From Betaproteobacteria bacterium (GTDB lineage: Bacteria; Pseudomonadota; Gammaproteobacteria; Burkholderiales; CAIKXV01), in NCBI GenBank assembly GCA_947457885.1, contig CANGXU010000006.1, positions 1 through 50,517 on the forward strand: a DNA stretch of 50,517 nt, given 5' to 3'. Position 1 is the first letter of the stretch, and each line of letters begins with the position of its first letter. This document shows positions 40,373 to 48,426 of the stretch, piece after piece. A program made the position numbers and the translations under genes. The notes under the pieces are model-generated. The model worked only from the letters and a program-made list of their open reading frames with translations. It made no database searches and had not been told where the DNA came from.

Positions 40373-42442
40373 TCAGGTTGCGCGGCGAGTGTCGATCGCG
40401 GCGCCGGGCGTGCGTTGCGCGATCGCCTCCATCGCCTGGCCGGACGTCCTGAACAGGTTGGCTACGCCGATCTTCGCGCACAGCCCGGTACGTTCGAAAA
40501 CTTCCATCACCTGCAGCTTGACGCCGCACAGCGACAGGGTTGCTCCGCTCGCGGCCAGCCGGTCCGACAGGTGCTCCAGCACCTCCACCCCGGATGCATC
40601 GATCGCGTTGATGCCATCGGCCACGATCAGCACCTCGCGCGCGTCCGGTGCGGCGGCCACCTCCGCCAGCACGCAGTCCTCGAAATACGGGACGTTCGCG
40701 AAGTACAGCGAGCCGTCGAAGCGCAGCACCACCAGTTGCCGGCTGGTCGGCAAGTCATGCAGCCGTGCGTCGCGCAGGGTGCCGTCCGGATGGAGGGCCA
40801 GCACGGCCATGCGCGGGCGCATCGTACGGTACAGGTAGAGCAGGATCGCGAGCGCGGCGCCAAGCAGCACGCCGTAGTCGATTGCGGGTGCAAGCAGCAG
40901 TGCGGCGAAGAAGGTCGTCCAGGCCGCGATGCCGTCGTGGCGGTGCGCGCGCCAGGCATGGTTCATCGCCCTGAAGCCGATCAGGCTGGTGATCGCCATC
41001 ATGATCACCGCCGCGAGCACGGCCTGCGGCAGGTGGTAGAGCATCGGGGTGAGCGCGAGCAGGGTCACCAGCATCAGCGCTCCGGTCACCACGCTCGACA
41101 GCCCGGTGCGTGCGCCGGCGCTGATATTCACCGCCGAGCGGGAGAACGAGCCCATGGTCGGAAATGCCTGGGTGAGGCTGCCCGCGATGTTGGCAAGGCC
41201 CTGTCCGAGGAGTTCCTGGTTGGCATCGATCCGTTGCCGTGTCCGCGCGGCCATCGCCTTGCCGATCGATACGGCTTCGACGAACCCGATCAGTGCCATC
41301 ACGAGCGCGGCGCCGAGCAGCGAGCGCAAGGCCTCCCAGGAAAACTGCGGCAGTGCGGGCGATGGCAGCCCGGGCGGGATCGCGCCCACGACCTCGCCGC
41401 CGCCGGACAGGTGCACCGTTCCGCCGCGGATGGCGCGGATGCGCCAGGTCTGCCGTGTCGCCTCGCCGCTGCTGCCGGACGGATCGAGGCTGGCGATCGA
41501 TCCGTCCGGTGCCGTCGTGGCGTGGAAGACCAGTTGCCGCAGGTCGCGCAACCGCTGTGCGTTCTCGCGTTCCACGTCCGAGCGTTCGAGCTGTTTCAGT
41601 TCCAGCTCGTGGCGGCGGGTCAGCGCATCGCTGCGCGACAGGGCGGGGGCCGCTTCCGCGCGCAGGCCATCGATGCGTACATCGAGTTCCCGAAGCCGTG
41701 CCGCCGCCTGCTGGTAGTCGCGGGCGATCGCCAGCACGCGCGGGTCGCCGAAGGCTTCGACCGGTGCGCTGCCATTGCGCTCGAAGCCGATCGCCCAGCT
41801 GATCGTGGTGCCGAGCGCGACGGCCACGAGCACCCCGGGCCAGCGTGGCAACCAGCGGCGGAAGCCCCAGATCACGGCCATGGCCCCTACGCCGATCGCC
41901 AGGCTGGGCAGGTGGGTATCCGGGAGCTGGAGCAGCATGCGGCAGACGTCGCCGAGGAAGAAATCGCTGCGGCCCAGTGGCAGCCCGAGCAGCTTGTTCA
42001 GCTGCGACAGGCCGATGATGATGGCCGCCGCCGACGTGAAGCCGAGGATCACCGGATGCGACAGGAAGCTCACCACGTTACCCATCCGGCACAGCGCGAG
42101 CACGAGCTGGATCGTGCCCACCATGAAAGCGAGCAGGATGGCGAGGGCCACGAACTGCTCCGAACCGAGGGTGGCCAGCGGAACAAGGGCCGATGCGGTG
42201 AGGATCGAAGACACCGCGGCGGGCCCGGTTGCCAGCTGGCTGGACGATCCCCAGAGCGCGGCGACGATCACCGGCAGGAAGCCGGCATACAGGCCGTAGT
42301 ACGCGGGCATGCCTGCCAGCTGTGCATAGGCCATCGACTGCGGCACCAGCACCAGCGCGACGCTGATGCCGGCGACGATGTCTGCGCGCAGCGCGTCCCG
42401 CTGCAGCGGCCACCAGCGCAGGAACGGCAGCAGCCGCTTCAT
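40373..42442 (-). CDS. SulP-family anion transporter with STAS domain and coiled-coil insert
   Basis: A 689-aa SLC26/SulP permease. The N-terminus has the family motifs RADIVAGISVALVLVPQSMAYAQLAG and PAYYGLYAGFLP; about ten to twelve membrane spans follow, then a C-terminal STAS domain with ADGINAIDASG. Residues about 222-350 are an extra soluble segment that the neighbouring SulP lacks. It has a heptad-like coiled coil near 235-305 (RDYQQAAARLRELDV, RHELELKQLERSDV) and a small Gly/Ser-rich end. Possible substrates are sulfate, bicarbonate or a dicarboxylate. The ATG overlaps the stop of the upstream SulP gene by 4 nt (ATGA), so the two are made together and may form a heteromer. Confidence 0.9.
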   Translation of the reverse strand: MKRLLPFLRWWPLQRDALRADIVAGISVALVLVPQSMAYAQLAGMPAYYGLYAGFLPVIVAALWGSSSQLATGPAAVSSILTASALVPLATLGSEQFVALAILLAFMVGTIQLVLALCRMGNVVSFLSHPVILGFTSAAAIIIGLSQLNKLLGLPLGRSDFFLGDVCRMLLQLPDTHLPSLAIGVGAMAVIWGFRRWLPRWPGVLVAVALGTTISWAIGFERNGSAPVEAFGDPRVLAIARDYQQAAARLRELDVRIDGLRAEAAPALSRSDALTRRHELELKQLERSDVERENAQRLRDLRQLVFHATTAPDGSIASLDPSGSSGEATRQTWRIRAIRGGTVHLSGGGEVVGAIPPGLPSPALPQFSWEALRSLLGAALVMALIGFVEAVSIGKAMAARTRQRIDANQELLGQGLANIAGSLTQAFPTMGSFSRSAVNISAGARTGLSSVVTGALMLVTLLALTPMLYHLPQAVLAAVIMMAITSLIGFRAMNHAWRAHRHDGIAAWTTFFAALLLAPAIDYGVLLGAALAILLYLYRTMRPRMAVLALHPDGTLRDARLHDLPTSRQLVVLRFDGSLYFANVPYFEDCVLAEVAAAPDAREVLIVADGINAIDASGVEVLEHLSDRLAASGATLSLCGVKLQVMEVFERTGLCAKIGVANLFRTSGQAMEAIAQRTPGAAIDTRRAT

Positions 42443-44256
42443 GGGGTGTCCTGCGCCGCAGCGGCGCGCGCGGCCACGCGGCACTCGTCGAACGCACACC
42501 CGGTGCACGCCGCGCAGGTGGCCGTGTCCCGCCGCGCGAGGATCGCCGCGAGCGCGTCACCCTTGCGCTCGAACACATGTCCGGTGCCCAGCGCCGCCAG
42601 CGTGCCCGAGCGTTCCAGCATCTCGCGTACCGTTGGCTTGATCGCCGCCAGATACAGGCCGCCGCCTGCGGCAGCGAGACGTTGGGCCTCGACATCGATC
42701 ATGTGCGCGCCGGCAATGTCCATCAGGTTGATACCGTCGCCGAGCAGCAGCAGGTTGCGCGGTTGCCCGGCAGCGCCTGTCAGCTCGAGCAGCCGGTCGC
42801 GTACGTGTTCGACCGCACCGTAGAAGAGCGACCCGTCGACACGCAGCACCAGCAGCTGGGGGCATCCGGCCGACGGGGGTGCCGAGGCTGATACCGGCAC
42901 GAAGCGCCGGGTGCCGTCGGCGTCGGAAGCGGGCACCAGCTGCACCAGGGCCGGCTTGGAGGTCCGGTTCAGGTAGAGCATCAGCGACAGCATCACGCCG
43001 GCGAGTATGCAGAACTCGAGGCTGATGAGCACGCCGGACAGGAAGGTCAGTACCAGCACGGCCGATTCGGTGCGGCTCGCCTGCAGGATCTGCCGTATGC
43101 CCTTGAAGTCGATCAGTCCCCAGGCGACGACCATCAGCACCGCCGCCATCGCCGCATGCGGCAGGTATGCCGCGAGCGGCGCGACGGCGAAGAGGATTGC
43201 CAGCAGGAAAAGGGCGGATGAGGCCGCAGCCAGCGGCGAGCGCGCGCCGGCGTCGTAGTTCACGCCGCTGCGGTTGAACGAGCCGCTGGACGGATAGCTG
43301 GAGAAGAACGCGCCGGCGATGTTCGACAGTCCCTGCCCGGTAAACTCCTGGGTGCTGTCGATGCGCTGGCCGGAGCGCACGGCGATGCTGCGCGCGATCG
43401 ATACCGCCTCGGTCAGCGCGAGGATGGTGATCGCGAGCGCGATCGCGCCGGTCTCCCGTATCGCCGCAGTCGACAGGTCGGGCAGCGACAGCGGCGGCAG
43501 GGACGCGGGCAGCGCGCCCACGGTCGTGATGCCCGAGCGTCCGCCGCTGGCTGCGTCGATGGCCAGCGCGGCCAGTGCACCGATCGCCATTGCGATGATC
43601 ATGTACGGCCATCGTGGTACGTAGTGCCGCAAGGCAATCGCGCAGCCGAGGGTGACCAGGCTGACCAGCGTCACCTGGAGATCGACCCCGTCCACACGCA
43701 GCAACAGCGCGCCCCAGGTCTCGAAGAACCCGGCACCGCGCGGGATGTCGATCCCGAAGAACGTCTTGAGCTGTGCATCGATGATCACGATCGCCGCTGC
43801 GGCCATGAAGCCGACGATCACCGTGTGCGAGATGAAATTCACCAGCGTACCCAGGCGTGCAAGGCCCATCGCCAGTTGCATCGCGCCGACCAGCAGGGTC
43901 ACCGTCAGCGCCAGTTCGACGTAGCGTGCGCTGCCCGGTTCCGCCAGCGGCGCGAGCGAAGCGAACAGCACGATCGAGATCGCGTTGGTCGGCCCCGAGA
44001 CCAGATGCCAGGACGAGCCGAACAGTGCAGCGATCACTGCAGGTACCATTGCACAATAGAGGCCGTACTCGATCGGCATCCCCGCCAGGGTTGCGAATGC
44101 CACGCACTGGGGCAGAACGATCACCGCGCCGGTCAGCCCGGCGAGCAGGTCGGCGCGGGCCGACTGGCGAGTGATGCCAGGCAGCCAGCGCATGAATGGC
44201 AGCAAGCGCAGGATCGTGCGGGGCAGGGCGTTCGAATCGGTTAAAATCGGCGGCAC
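42439..44256 (-). CDS. SulP-family anion transporter with STAS domain and Cys-rich tail
   Basis: A 605-aa SulP permease. RADLLAGLTGAVIVLPQCVAFATLAG and IEYGLYCAMVP are the family start, and GDGINLMDIAG belongs to the STAS domain. The tail after the STAS domain reads TCAACTGCAFDECRV, a C-x2-C-x2-C-x4-C motif suited to a metal or Fe-S site. The start is uncertain: the GTG at 44256 is preferred because a promoter occupies 44341-44369 and would lie inside any longer gene (an ATG at 44427 exists). No good ribosome-binding site is seen. First gene of the two-gene SulP operon. Confidence 0.87.
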   Translation of the reverse strand: MPPILTDSNALPRTILRLLPFMRWLPGITRQSARADLLAGLTGAVIVLPQCVAFATLAGMPIEYGLYCAMVPAVIAALFGSSWHLVSGPTNAISIVLFASLAPLAEPGSARYVELALTVTLLVGAMQLAMGLARLGTLVNFISHTVIVGFMAAAAIVIIDAQLKTFFGIDIPRGAGFFETWGALLLRVDGVDLQVTLVSLVTLGCAIALRHYVPRWPYMIIAMAIGALAALAIDAASGGRSGITTVGALPASLPPLSLPDLSTAAIRETGAIALAITILALTEAVSIARSIAVRSGQRIDSTQEFTGQGLSNIAGAFFSSYPSSGSFNRSGVNYDAGARSPLAAASSALFLLAILFAVAPLAAYLPHAAMAAVLMVVAWGLIDFKGIRQILQASRTESAVLVLTFLSGVLISLEFCILAGVMLSLMLYLNRTSKPALVQLVPASDADGTRRFVPVSASAPPSAGCPQLLVLRVDGSLFYGAVEHVRDRLLELTGAAGQPRNLLLLGDGINLMDIAGAHMIDVEAQRLAAAGGGLYLAAIKPTVREMLERSGTLAALGTGHVFERKGDALAAILARRDTATCAACTGCAFDECRVAARAAAAQDTP

Positions 44257-44292
44257 GGAGTCCGGATGTCCCGAAGGAGAGTTGTAGGGCGT

Positions 44293-44310
44293 CACTGCGA
44301 CAAGGCAGTG
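44293..44310 (-). other. Leader hairpin of the SulP mRNA
   Basis: CACTGC, 6-nt loop, GCAGTG: perfect 6-bp stem in the 78-nt leader between the SulP promoter and the GTG start. Confidence 0.35.
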
Positions 44311-44334
44311 CAAGTCCCGCACAGCATCCGTCCC

Positions 44335-44351
44335 TGCCCGATTATCGGGCA
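44335..44351. promoter_or_regulatory. 17-bp palindrome over the SulP -10 box, likely operator
   Basis: TGCCCGAT-T-ATCGGGCA: two perfect 8-bp arms around one base. It fully covers the -10 box of the SulP promoter (44341-44346), a place where a bound dimer would block polymerase. Confidence 0.5.
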
Positions 44352-44369
44352 AGCGGCAGGTCCGGGCAA
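44341..44369 (-). promoter_or_regulatory. Sigma-70-like promoter of the SulP operon
   Basis: On the minus strand: -35 TTGCCC (44364-44369), 17-bp spacer, -10 GATAAT (44341-44346). Start of transcription near 44334, leader about 78 nt. Confidence 0.55.
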
Positions 44370-44413
44370 ACCGCGTCGAGGCCCCGGCCGGCGCAGGATT
44401 GCCGCGTGCTCGA

Positions 44414-44443
44414 TTGACCGTCCCCACCCGATTCCATTACAGT
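44414..44443 (+). promoter_or_regulatory. Sigma-70-like promoter of the cytochrome genes
   Basis: -35 TTGACC (44414-44419), 18-bp spacer, -10 TACAGT (44438-44443). Transcription would start near 44450, 30 nt before the cytochrome ATG. Divergent from the SulP promoter with about 45 bp between the two -35 boxes. Confidence 0.5.
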
Positions 44444-44479
44444 CCGTGCCACTTTGCGGTGCGAGAAAGCAGTGTATCG

Positions 44480-44848
44480 ATGAAGAATGCAGTGAGCGGC
44501 AGTTTCATCGGCCTTGCAGCCATCCTCCTCGGAACGACGGCAGTTCCGGTGTCCGCCCAGGCGCCCGTCGGCGATGCACGCGTCGGCGCACAGCGTGCGG
44601 CCATGTGTGCCGGTTGTCATGGCATCAGCGGGCTGCGCAATGCCTACCCTGAAGTCTTTCATTTCCCGAAGATCGGCAACCAGTATCCGGAGTACATCGT
44701 GTCCGCACTGCAGGCGTATCGCAGCGGCGAGCGCAGCCACCCCACCATGCGTGCGATTGCCTCGTCGCTGACCGACCAGGCAATGGCCGACCTGGCTGCG
44801 TTCTACGGGCAGGGCGGCCTGCGGGCAACCACGGCTTCCGGCAAATGA
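44480..44848 (+). CDS. Monoheme cytochrome c (class I)
   Basis: A 122-aa periplasmic c-type cytochrome. A signal peptide (MKNAVSGSFIGLAAILLG..., cut near VSA-QA) precedes one haem motif, CAGCH. The likely Met ligand is in HPTMRAIASSL, and the terminal helix is DLAAFYGQGG. The FPKIGNQYPEYIVSALQAYRSGER segment resembles one half of cytochrome c4. The start at 44480 follows from the signal peptide; the ribosome-binding site is weak. It overlaps the next cytochrome by 4 nt. Confidence 0.92.
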   Translation: MKNAVSGSFIGLAAILLGTTAVPVSAQAPVGDARVGAQRAAMCAGCHGISGLRNAYPEVFHFPKIGNQYPEYIVSALQAYRSGERSHPTMRAIASSLTDQAMADLAAFYGQGGLRATTASGK

Positions 44849-45228
44849 GCATGACCACGATGACCCCGATCCGATCAGCCATCCGCGCCCTGGGCGCGAA
44901 CACGGTGCGCCTGGTACTGTCTGCCGGGCTTGCCTGCGCATTCCTCGCCTCGCCGGCGATCGCGCAGAACGCGCAGCGCGGTGCCGAACTGTCCAAGCCC
45001 TGCGCGGCGTGCCATGGTCCCGATGGCAACAGCATCGCGCCGAACTTCCCGCGCCTTGCAGGCCAGTATGAAGACTACCTGGTGCATGCGCTGAGGTCCT
45101 ACCGTACCGGCGCACGCAAGAACGCGATCATGAGCGGTCAGATCGGCAACCTGACCGAACAGGATTTCCGCGACCTGGCTGCGTATTACGCGAGGCAGAA
45201 GGGGACGCTGGCAGTCATTCGCCAGTAG
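44845..45228 (+). CDS. Monoheme cytochrome c (c553/c4-half-like)
   Basis: A 127-aa periplasmic cytochrome with its own signal peptide (cut after AIA-QN), one CAACHG haem motif, PNFPRLAGQYEDYLVHAL, and the Met ligand in AIMSGQ. Together with the preceding gene it looks like the two halves of a dihaem cytochrome c4 encoded separately but translationally coupled (ATGA). It would carry electrons between periplasmic dehydrogenases or the bc1 complex and a terminal oxidase. It is convergent with DUF1841, and nothing notable lies in the 50-nt gap. Confidence 0.93.
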   Translation: MSMTTMTPIRSAIRALGANTVRLVLSAGLACAFLASPAIAQNAQRGAELSKPCAACHGPDGNSIAPNFPRLAGQYEDYLVHALRSYRTGARKNAIMSGQIGNLTEQDFRDLAAYYARQKGTLAVIRQ

Positions 45229-45278
45229 CAGGCCCGTCCACCTGGCGCGCACGGTGGGGCGGCCGGCGGTGCACGGCG

Positions 45279-45710
45279 TCATGCCTTGCGCTGCACGCAC
45301 TCCAGGTAGGCATCGCCGTCCGGTGGTACGTTGTCGCGCTGCGCGCGCCACATCGTCTCGGCAAGGCACTCGATCAGCGCATGCTGGGCGTCCATCGGTT
45401 CGCGATGCCGCGCCAGCACCCGCTGGTAGGCGGCGCGAATTCCCGGCGGCTGGTCGATCGACAACTGCTCTGCGAGCGCCAGGTGCAGGTGCAGGTGCAG
45501 GAACGGATTGGTGTTGCCGCCCTCCGGCAGGAAGTCGCGCGTATCGGCTGCCGGTGCGGCTTCGAGCAGCGGCTGGTACTCCGGGTGCGCAGCGATGATG
45601 TCGGCCGTGATCGCCTCCAGTGGCGTCAGCGGTTCGCGAGCCAGATGCTTGCGCCATGCATCGGCGAGGAAACTGCGCGCTTCGTCGCGCGTGGGCTGGA
45701 ACAGGCTCAT
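45279..45710 (-). CDS. DUF1841 family protein
   Basis: A 143-aa protein recognisable by MSLFQPTRDEARSFL at the start, NPFLHLHLHLALAEQLSIDQPPG in the middle and AQRDNVPPDGDAYLECV at the end. No catalytic function is known for the family; it is soluble and rich in His in the central helix. The start overlaps the nth stop by 4 nt, a pairing found in many betaproteobacteria. Confidence 0.9.
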   Translation of the reverse strand: MSLFQPTRDEARSFLADAWRKHLAREPLTPLEAITADIIAAHPEYQPLLEAAPAADTRDFLPEGGNTNPFLHLHLHLALAEQLSIDQPPGIRAAYQRVLARHREPMDAQHALIECLAETMWRAQRDNVPPDGDAYLECVQRKA

Positions 45711-46348
45711 GCCTGGGCTACCGACTTGCTGCGGTACTCGCACAGGTCCCTGATCACGCAGCCCGGACAATCCGGCCGCACGGCCTTGCACACGTAGCGG
45801 CCGTGCAGGATCAGCCAGTGATGTGCATGCTGCAGGTACTCCGGTGGCACGACCTTCAGCAACCGGCGCTCCACTTCGAGCGGTGTCTTCCCGGGGGCTA
45901 GCGGGATCCGGTTGCCGAGCCTGAACAGATGGGTGTCGACCGCGATCGTAGGATGGCCGAACGCGATGTTGAGGATCACGTTGGCCGTCTTGCGGCCCAC
46001 GCCGGGCAGCCGCTCGAGCGCCTCGCGGTCGTCCGGGACCTCGCCGCCGTGGTCGGCCAGCAGGATTGCGCAGGTCTGCGCGACATGCTTCGCTTTCGAC
46101 CGGAACAGCCCGATGGTGCGGATGTACCGTTCGATGCCCGCCTGCCCGAGGGCGAGCATCTCGCGCGGCCCTGGCGCGTCGCGAAACAGCGCTGCGGTGG
46201 CGAGGTTCACGCTGCGATCGGTTGCCTGCGCCGAGAGGATCACCGCCACCAGCAGCTGGAACGGCGTCTTCCAGTCGAGTTCACCTTTCGGATGCGGATT
46301 CGCCTGCGCGAACCGCTCGAAGATGGCGCGCCGCTTTGCCGGATTCAC
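45707..46348 (-). CDS. nth: Endonuclease III
   Basis: A 213-aa DNA glycosylase/AP lyase of base-excision repair that removes oxidised pyrimidines. Visible features are the helix-hairpin-helix LPGVGRKTANVILN with catalytic Lys, catalytic Asp in TIAVDTHLFRLGN, and the C-terminal 4Fe-4S ligands C-x6-C-x2-C-x5-C (CKAVRPDCPGCVIRDLC). No ATG fits; the GTG at 46348 (read as MNPAKRRAIFERF) matches the E. coli start and gives the normal length. It lies 23 nt after a CoA-transferase gene. Confidence 0.95.
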   Translation of the reverse strand: MNPAKRRAIFERFAQANPHPKGELDWKTPFQLLVAVILSAQATDRSVNLATAALFRDAPGPREMLALGQAGIERYIRTIGLFRSKAKHVAQTCAILLADHGGEVPDDREALERLPGVGRKTANVILNIAFGHPTIAVDTHLFRLGNRIPLAPGKTPLEVERRLLKVVPPEYLQHAHHWLILHGRYVCKAVRPDCPGCVIRDLCEYRSKSVAQA

Positions 46349-46371
46349 CGTTGGTCGGTCCTGGCTGGCGC

Positions 46372-47583
46372 TCAGGCCGGCTTGCGGTGCTTGTCGAACA
46401 CGACCGAATCGGCGAACAGCGACTCGATCTGCTCTGGCGCATAGCCGAGTTCGCCGAGCACGTCCGAGGTGTGCTGGCCGAGCCAGGGTGCCGCGGAACG
46501 GAACTGCTGCGGCGTGCGCGAGAACTTCACCGGATAGCCGATGTTCTTCATCTTGCCGATGATCGGGTGTTCGACGTCGAAGAACATCTCGCGCGCCTTG
46601 ATGTGCGGGTCTTCGACCGTCTCGTCGAAGGTGTAGACCGGGCCACCCGGGACGGCCGCCTTGTCGAGCAGCGGTACCCAGTGCCCGGTGGGCTGCGTGA
46701 CCAGCACCTTCTCGATCTCGTCCTGCAGCGCATCGACGTTGGCGAGCCGGTTCTGCAGGCCCTTGAAGCGCTCGTCCTGCAGCAGTTCGGGCCGGCCGAG
46801 CACGTCGTTGCAGAAGCTCGCCCACATCTTTTCGCTGTTCGCGCCCACCGTGACATAGCCATCGGCGGTGCGGAACGCCTGGTACGGCGCGGAACGGCGG
46901 TGGCGCGTGCCGTTGGCCATCGCCACTTCGCCGGCGCCGAAGAACGCGGCCGACTCCCACATCATCCACGCGAGGCCGGCATCCACCAGCGAGGTCTCCA
47001 GGTACTGTCCTTCGCCGGTGCGCAACCGGTGGATGTAGGCCGCGAGGATTGCGTACAGCGCGGTGATGCCGCCCGCGATGTCGTTCATCGCAATGCCGAC
47101 CTTGGCGGGACGGCCACCCTGGTCGCCGGTCATCCGCATGATCCCGGTCATGCCCTGAGCGACGATATCGTAGCCACCCTTCTTCGCATACGGGCCGGTC
47201 TGGCCGAAGCCGGAGATCGACGCATAGATGATCTTCTCGTTGATCTTCTTCACCGACTCGTAGTCGACGCCCATGTGGAACTTCGCGTCGGGGCGCATGT
47301 TCTCCAGGATCACGTCTGCCCCGGCCGCCAGCTTCATGAACACTTCCTTGCCACGCGGGCTCTTCAGGTCAAGCCCTATGCTGCGCTTGTTGCGGTTGAC
47401 CATCGCGAAGCAGTAGCTCTCGTCGTTGATCTTCGGCGACAGGCGGCGCGACAGGTCTCCTTCGGGGAAGTTCTCGACCTTGAGCACTTCCGCACCCATG
47501 TCCGACATGGTCATCGTGCAGAAAGGCCCGGCCAGTACATTGGTCAGGTCGATCACCTTCACGCCATCGAGGGGAAGTGCCAT
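46372..47583 (-). CDS. CaiB/BaiF family CoA-transferase 4
   Basis: A 403-aa class III CoA-transferase: LDGVKVIDLTNVLAGPFCT, SDMGAEVLKVENF, ISGFGQTGPY and the catalytic-Asp candidate D168 in AMNDIAGG. This one resembles the formyl-CoA transferase-like group more than the other three in the window. GGAG precedes the ATG by 9 nt. It lies ahead of nth and DUF1841 on the same strand, away from the catabolic region, so its acid substrate is unclear. Confidence 0.93.
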   Translation of the reverse strand: MALPLDGVKVIDLTNVLAGPFCTMTMSDMGAEVLKVENFPEGDLSRRLSPKINDESYCFAMVNRNKRSIGLDLKSPRGKEVFMKLAAGADVILENMRPDAKFHMGVDYESVKKINEKIIYASISGFGQTGPYAKKGGYDIVAQGMTGIMRMTGDQGGRPAKVGIAMNDIAGGITALYAILAAYIHRLRTGEGQYLETSLVDAGLAWMMWESAAFFGAGEVAMANGTRHRRSAPYQAFRTADGYVTVGANSEKMWASFCNDVLGRPELLQDERFKGLQNRLANVDALQDEIEKVLVTQPTGHWVPLLDKAAVPGGPVYTFDETVEDPHIKAREMFFDVEHPIIGKMKNIGYPVKFSRTPQQFRSAAPWLGQHTSDVLGELGYAPEQIESLFADSVVFDKHRKPA

Positions 47584-47624
47584 CGTTGCTTGCTCCGCTT
47601 GCGGTCGGACGGACCGGGAGGCGG

Positions 47625-47630
47625 ATTATA
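47625..47630 (-). promoter_or_regulatory. Consensus -10 box (TATAAT) for CoA-transferase 4-nth-DUF1841
   Basis: TATAAT on the minus strand, context GCTATAATCC, 42 nt before the CoA-transferase ATG. No clear -35 at 17 nt. Confidence 0.45.
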
Positions 47631-47675
47631 GCGGCGGGGCCGTCGTCGCCGGCGTGGCAGGCCCTCCGCCAGCGG

Positions 47676-48410
47676 TCAGAACCGCTCCTCCGGACCGAGG
47701 TAGCGCCACTGGCCCACCGGCAGATCGCCGAGCCGCAGGCGGCCGATGCGCACGCGCTTGAGCCCGGTCACCCGCAGTCCGACGAGTTCGCACATGCGGC
47801 GGATCTGCCGCTTGCGTCCCTCCTGCAGCACGAAGCGAAGCTGGTCGTCGTTCTGCCAGCCGACCTTCGCCGGCTTCAGTTGCACGCCGTCCAGCGCAAG
47901 GCCATGGTTGAGCAGCGCCACGCCTTGTGCCGACAGGCTGCCCTCGACTCGCACGAGGTATTCCTTCTCGATCGCGCTGTCGGCCCCGATCAGCTGGCGT
48001 GCGATCCGGCCGTCCTGTGTCAGGACCAGCAGCCCGGTCGAGTCGATGTCCAGCCGTCCGGCCGGCGCAAGTCCGCGCAGGTGCGCCGGTTCGAAGCGCA
48101 GCGGCGCACGGTCGCCCGCGAAGCGGTTGCCGGGGCAGAACAGCACGACCGCGGGCTTGTAGCCCGCCTCGGCCTGTGCGGATACATAGCCTACCGGCTT
48201 GTTCAGCAGTACCGTCACCCGCTCGTGCTGCCTGGCCGCCGCGGCGGGCGACAGCGTGATCTTCTGGTGCGGCAGGATGCGCGTGCCCAGTTCCTTCACG
48301 ACGACGCCGTCCACGCTCACCCAGCCGCGCTCGATGTAGGCGTCGGCCTCGCGCCGCGAGCAGAGCCCCTGCGCGGCCATCAGCTTGGAGACTCGGGTCT
48401 TCTCTTCCAT
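47676..48410 (-). CDS. RsuA/RluB/RluF-family pseudouridine synthase
   Basis: A 244-aa rRNA pseudouridine synthase. An N-terminal S4 RNA-binding domain ([19 protein letters not shown]) is followed by the catalytic domain with [26 protein letters not shown] (catalytic Asp), [11 protein letters not shown] and [15 protein letters not shown]. The IEKEYLV and RRMCE features lean toward RluF, but RluB or RsuA cannot be excluded. It lies 16 nt after the DUF748 gene on the same strand. Confidence 0.92.
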   Translation of the reverse strand: MEEKTRVSKLMAAQGLCSRREADAYIERGWVSVDGVVVKELGTRILPHQKITLSPAAAARQHERVTVLLNKPVGYVSAQAEAGYKPAVVLFCPGNRFAGDRAPLRFEPAHLRGLAPAGRLDIDSTGLLVLTQDGRIARQLIGADSAIEKEYLVRVEGSLSAQGVALLNHGLALDGVQLKPAKVGWQNDDQLRFVLQEGRKRQIRRMCELVGLRVTGLKRVRIGRLRLGDLPVGQWRYLGPEERF

Positions 48411-48426
48411 CGTACTGTTGCGCCGG

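Noticed and set aside
35757..40529. A 1590-codon open frame on the minus strand
   Set aside because: It is antisense to alaC, hom, thrC and the nitroreductase, all of which show clear family motifs. It is rich in Arg, His and Asp with no recognisable domain, as expected for an antisense frame in GC-rich DNA.
44260..44479. tRNA or small RNA in the SulP/cytochrome gap
   Set aside because: The short hairpins do not form a cloverleaf and are better explained by promoter, operator and leader elements.
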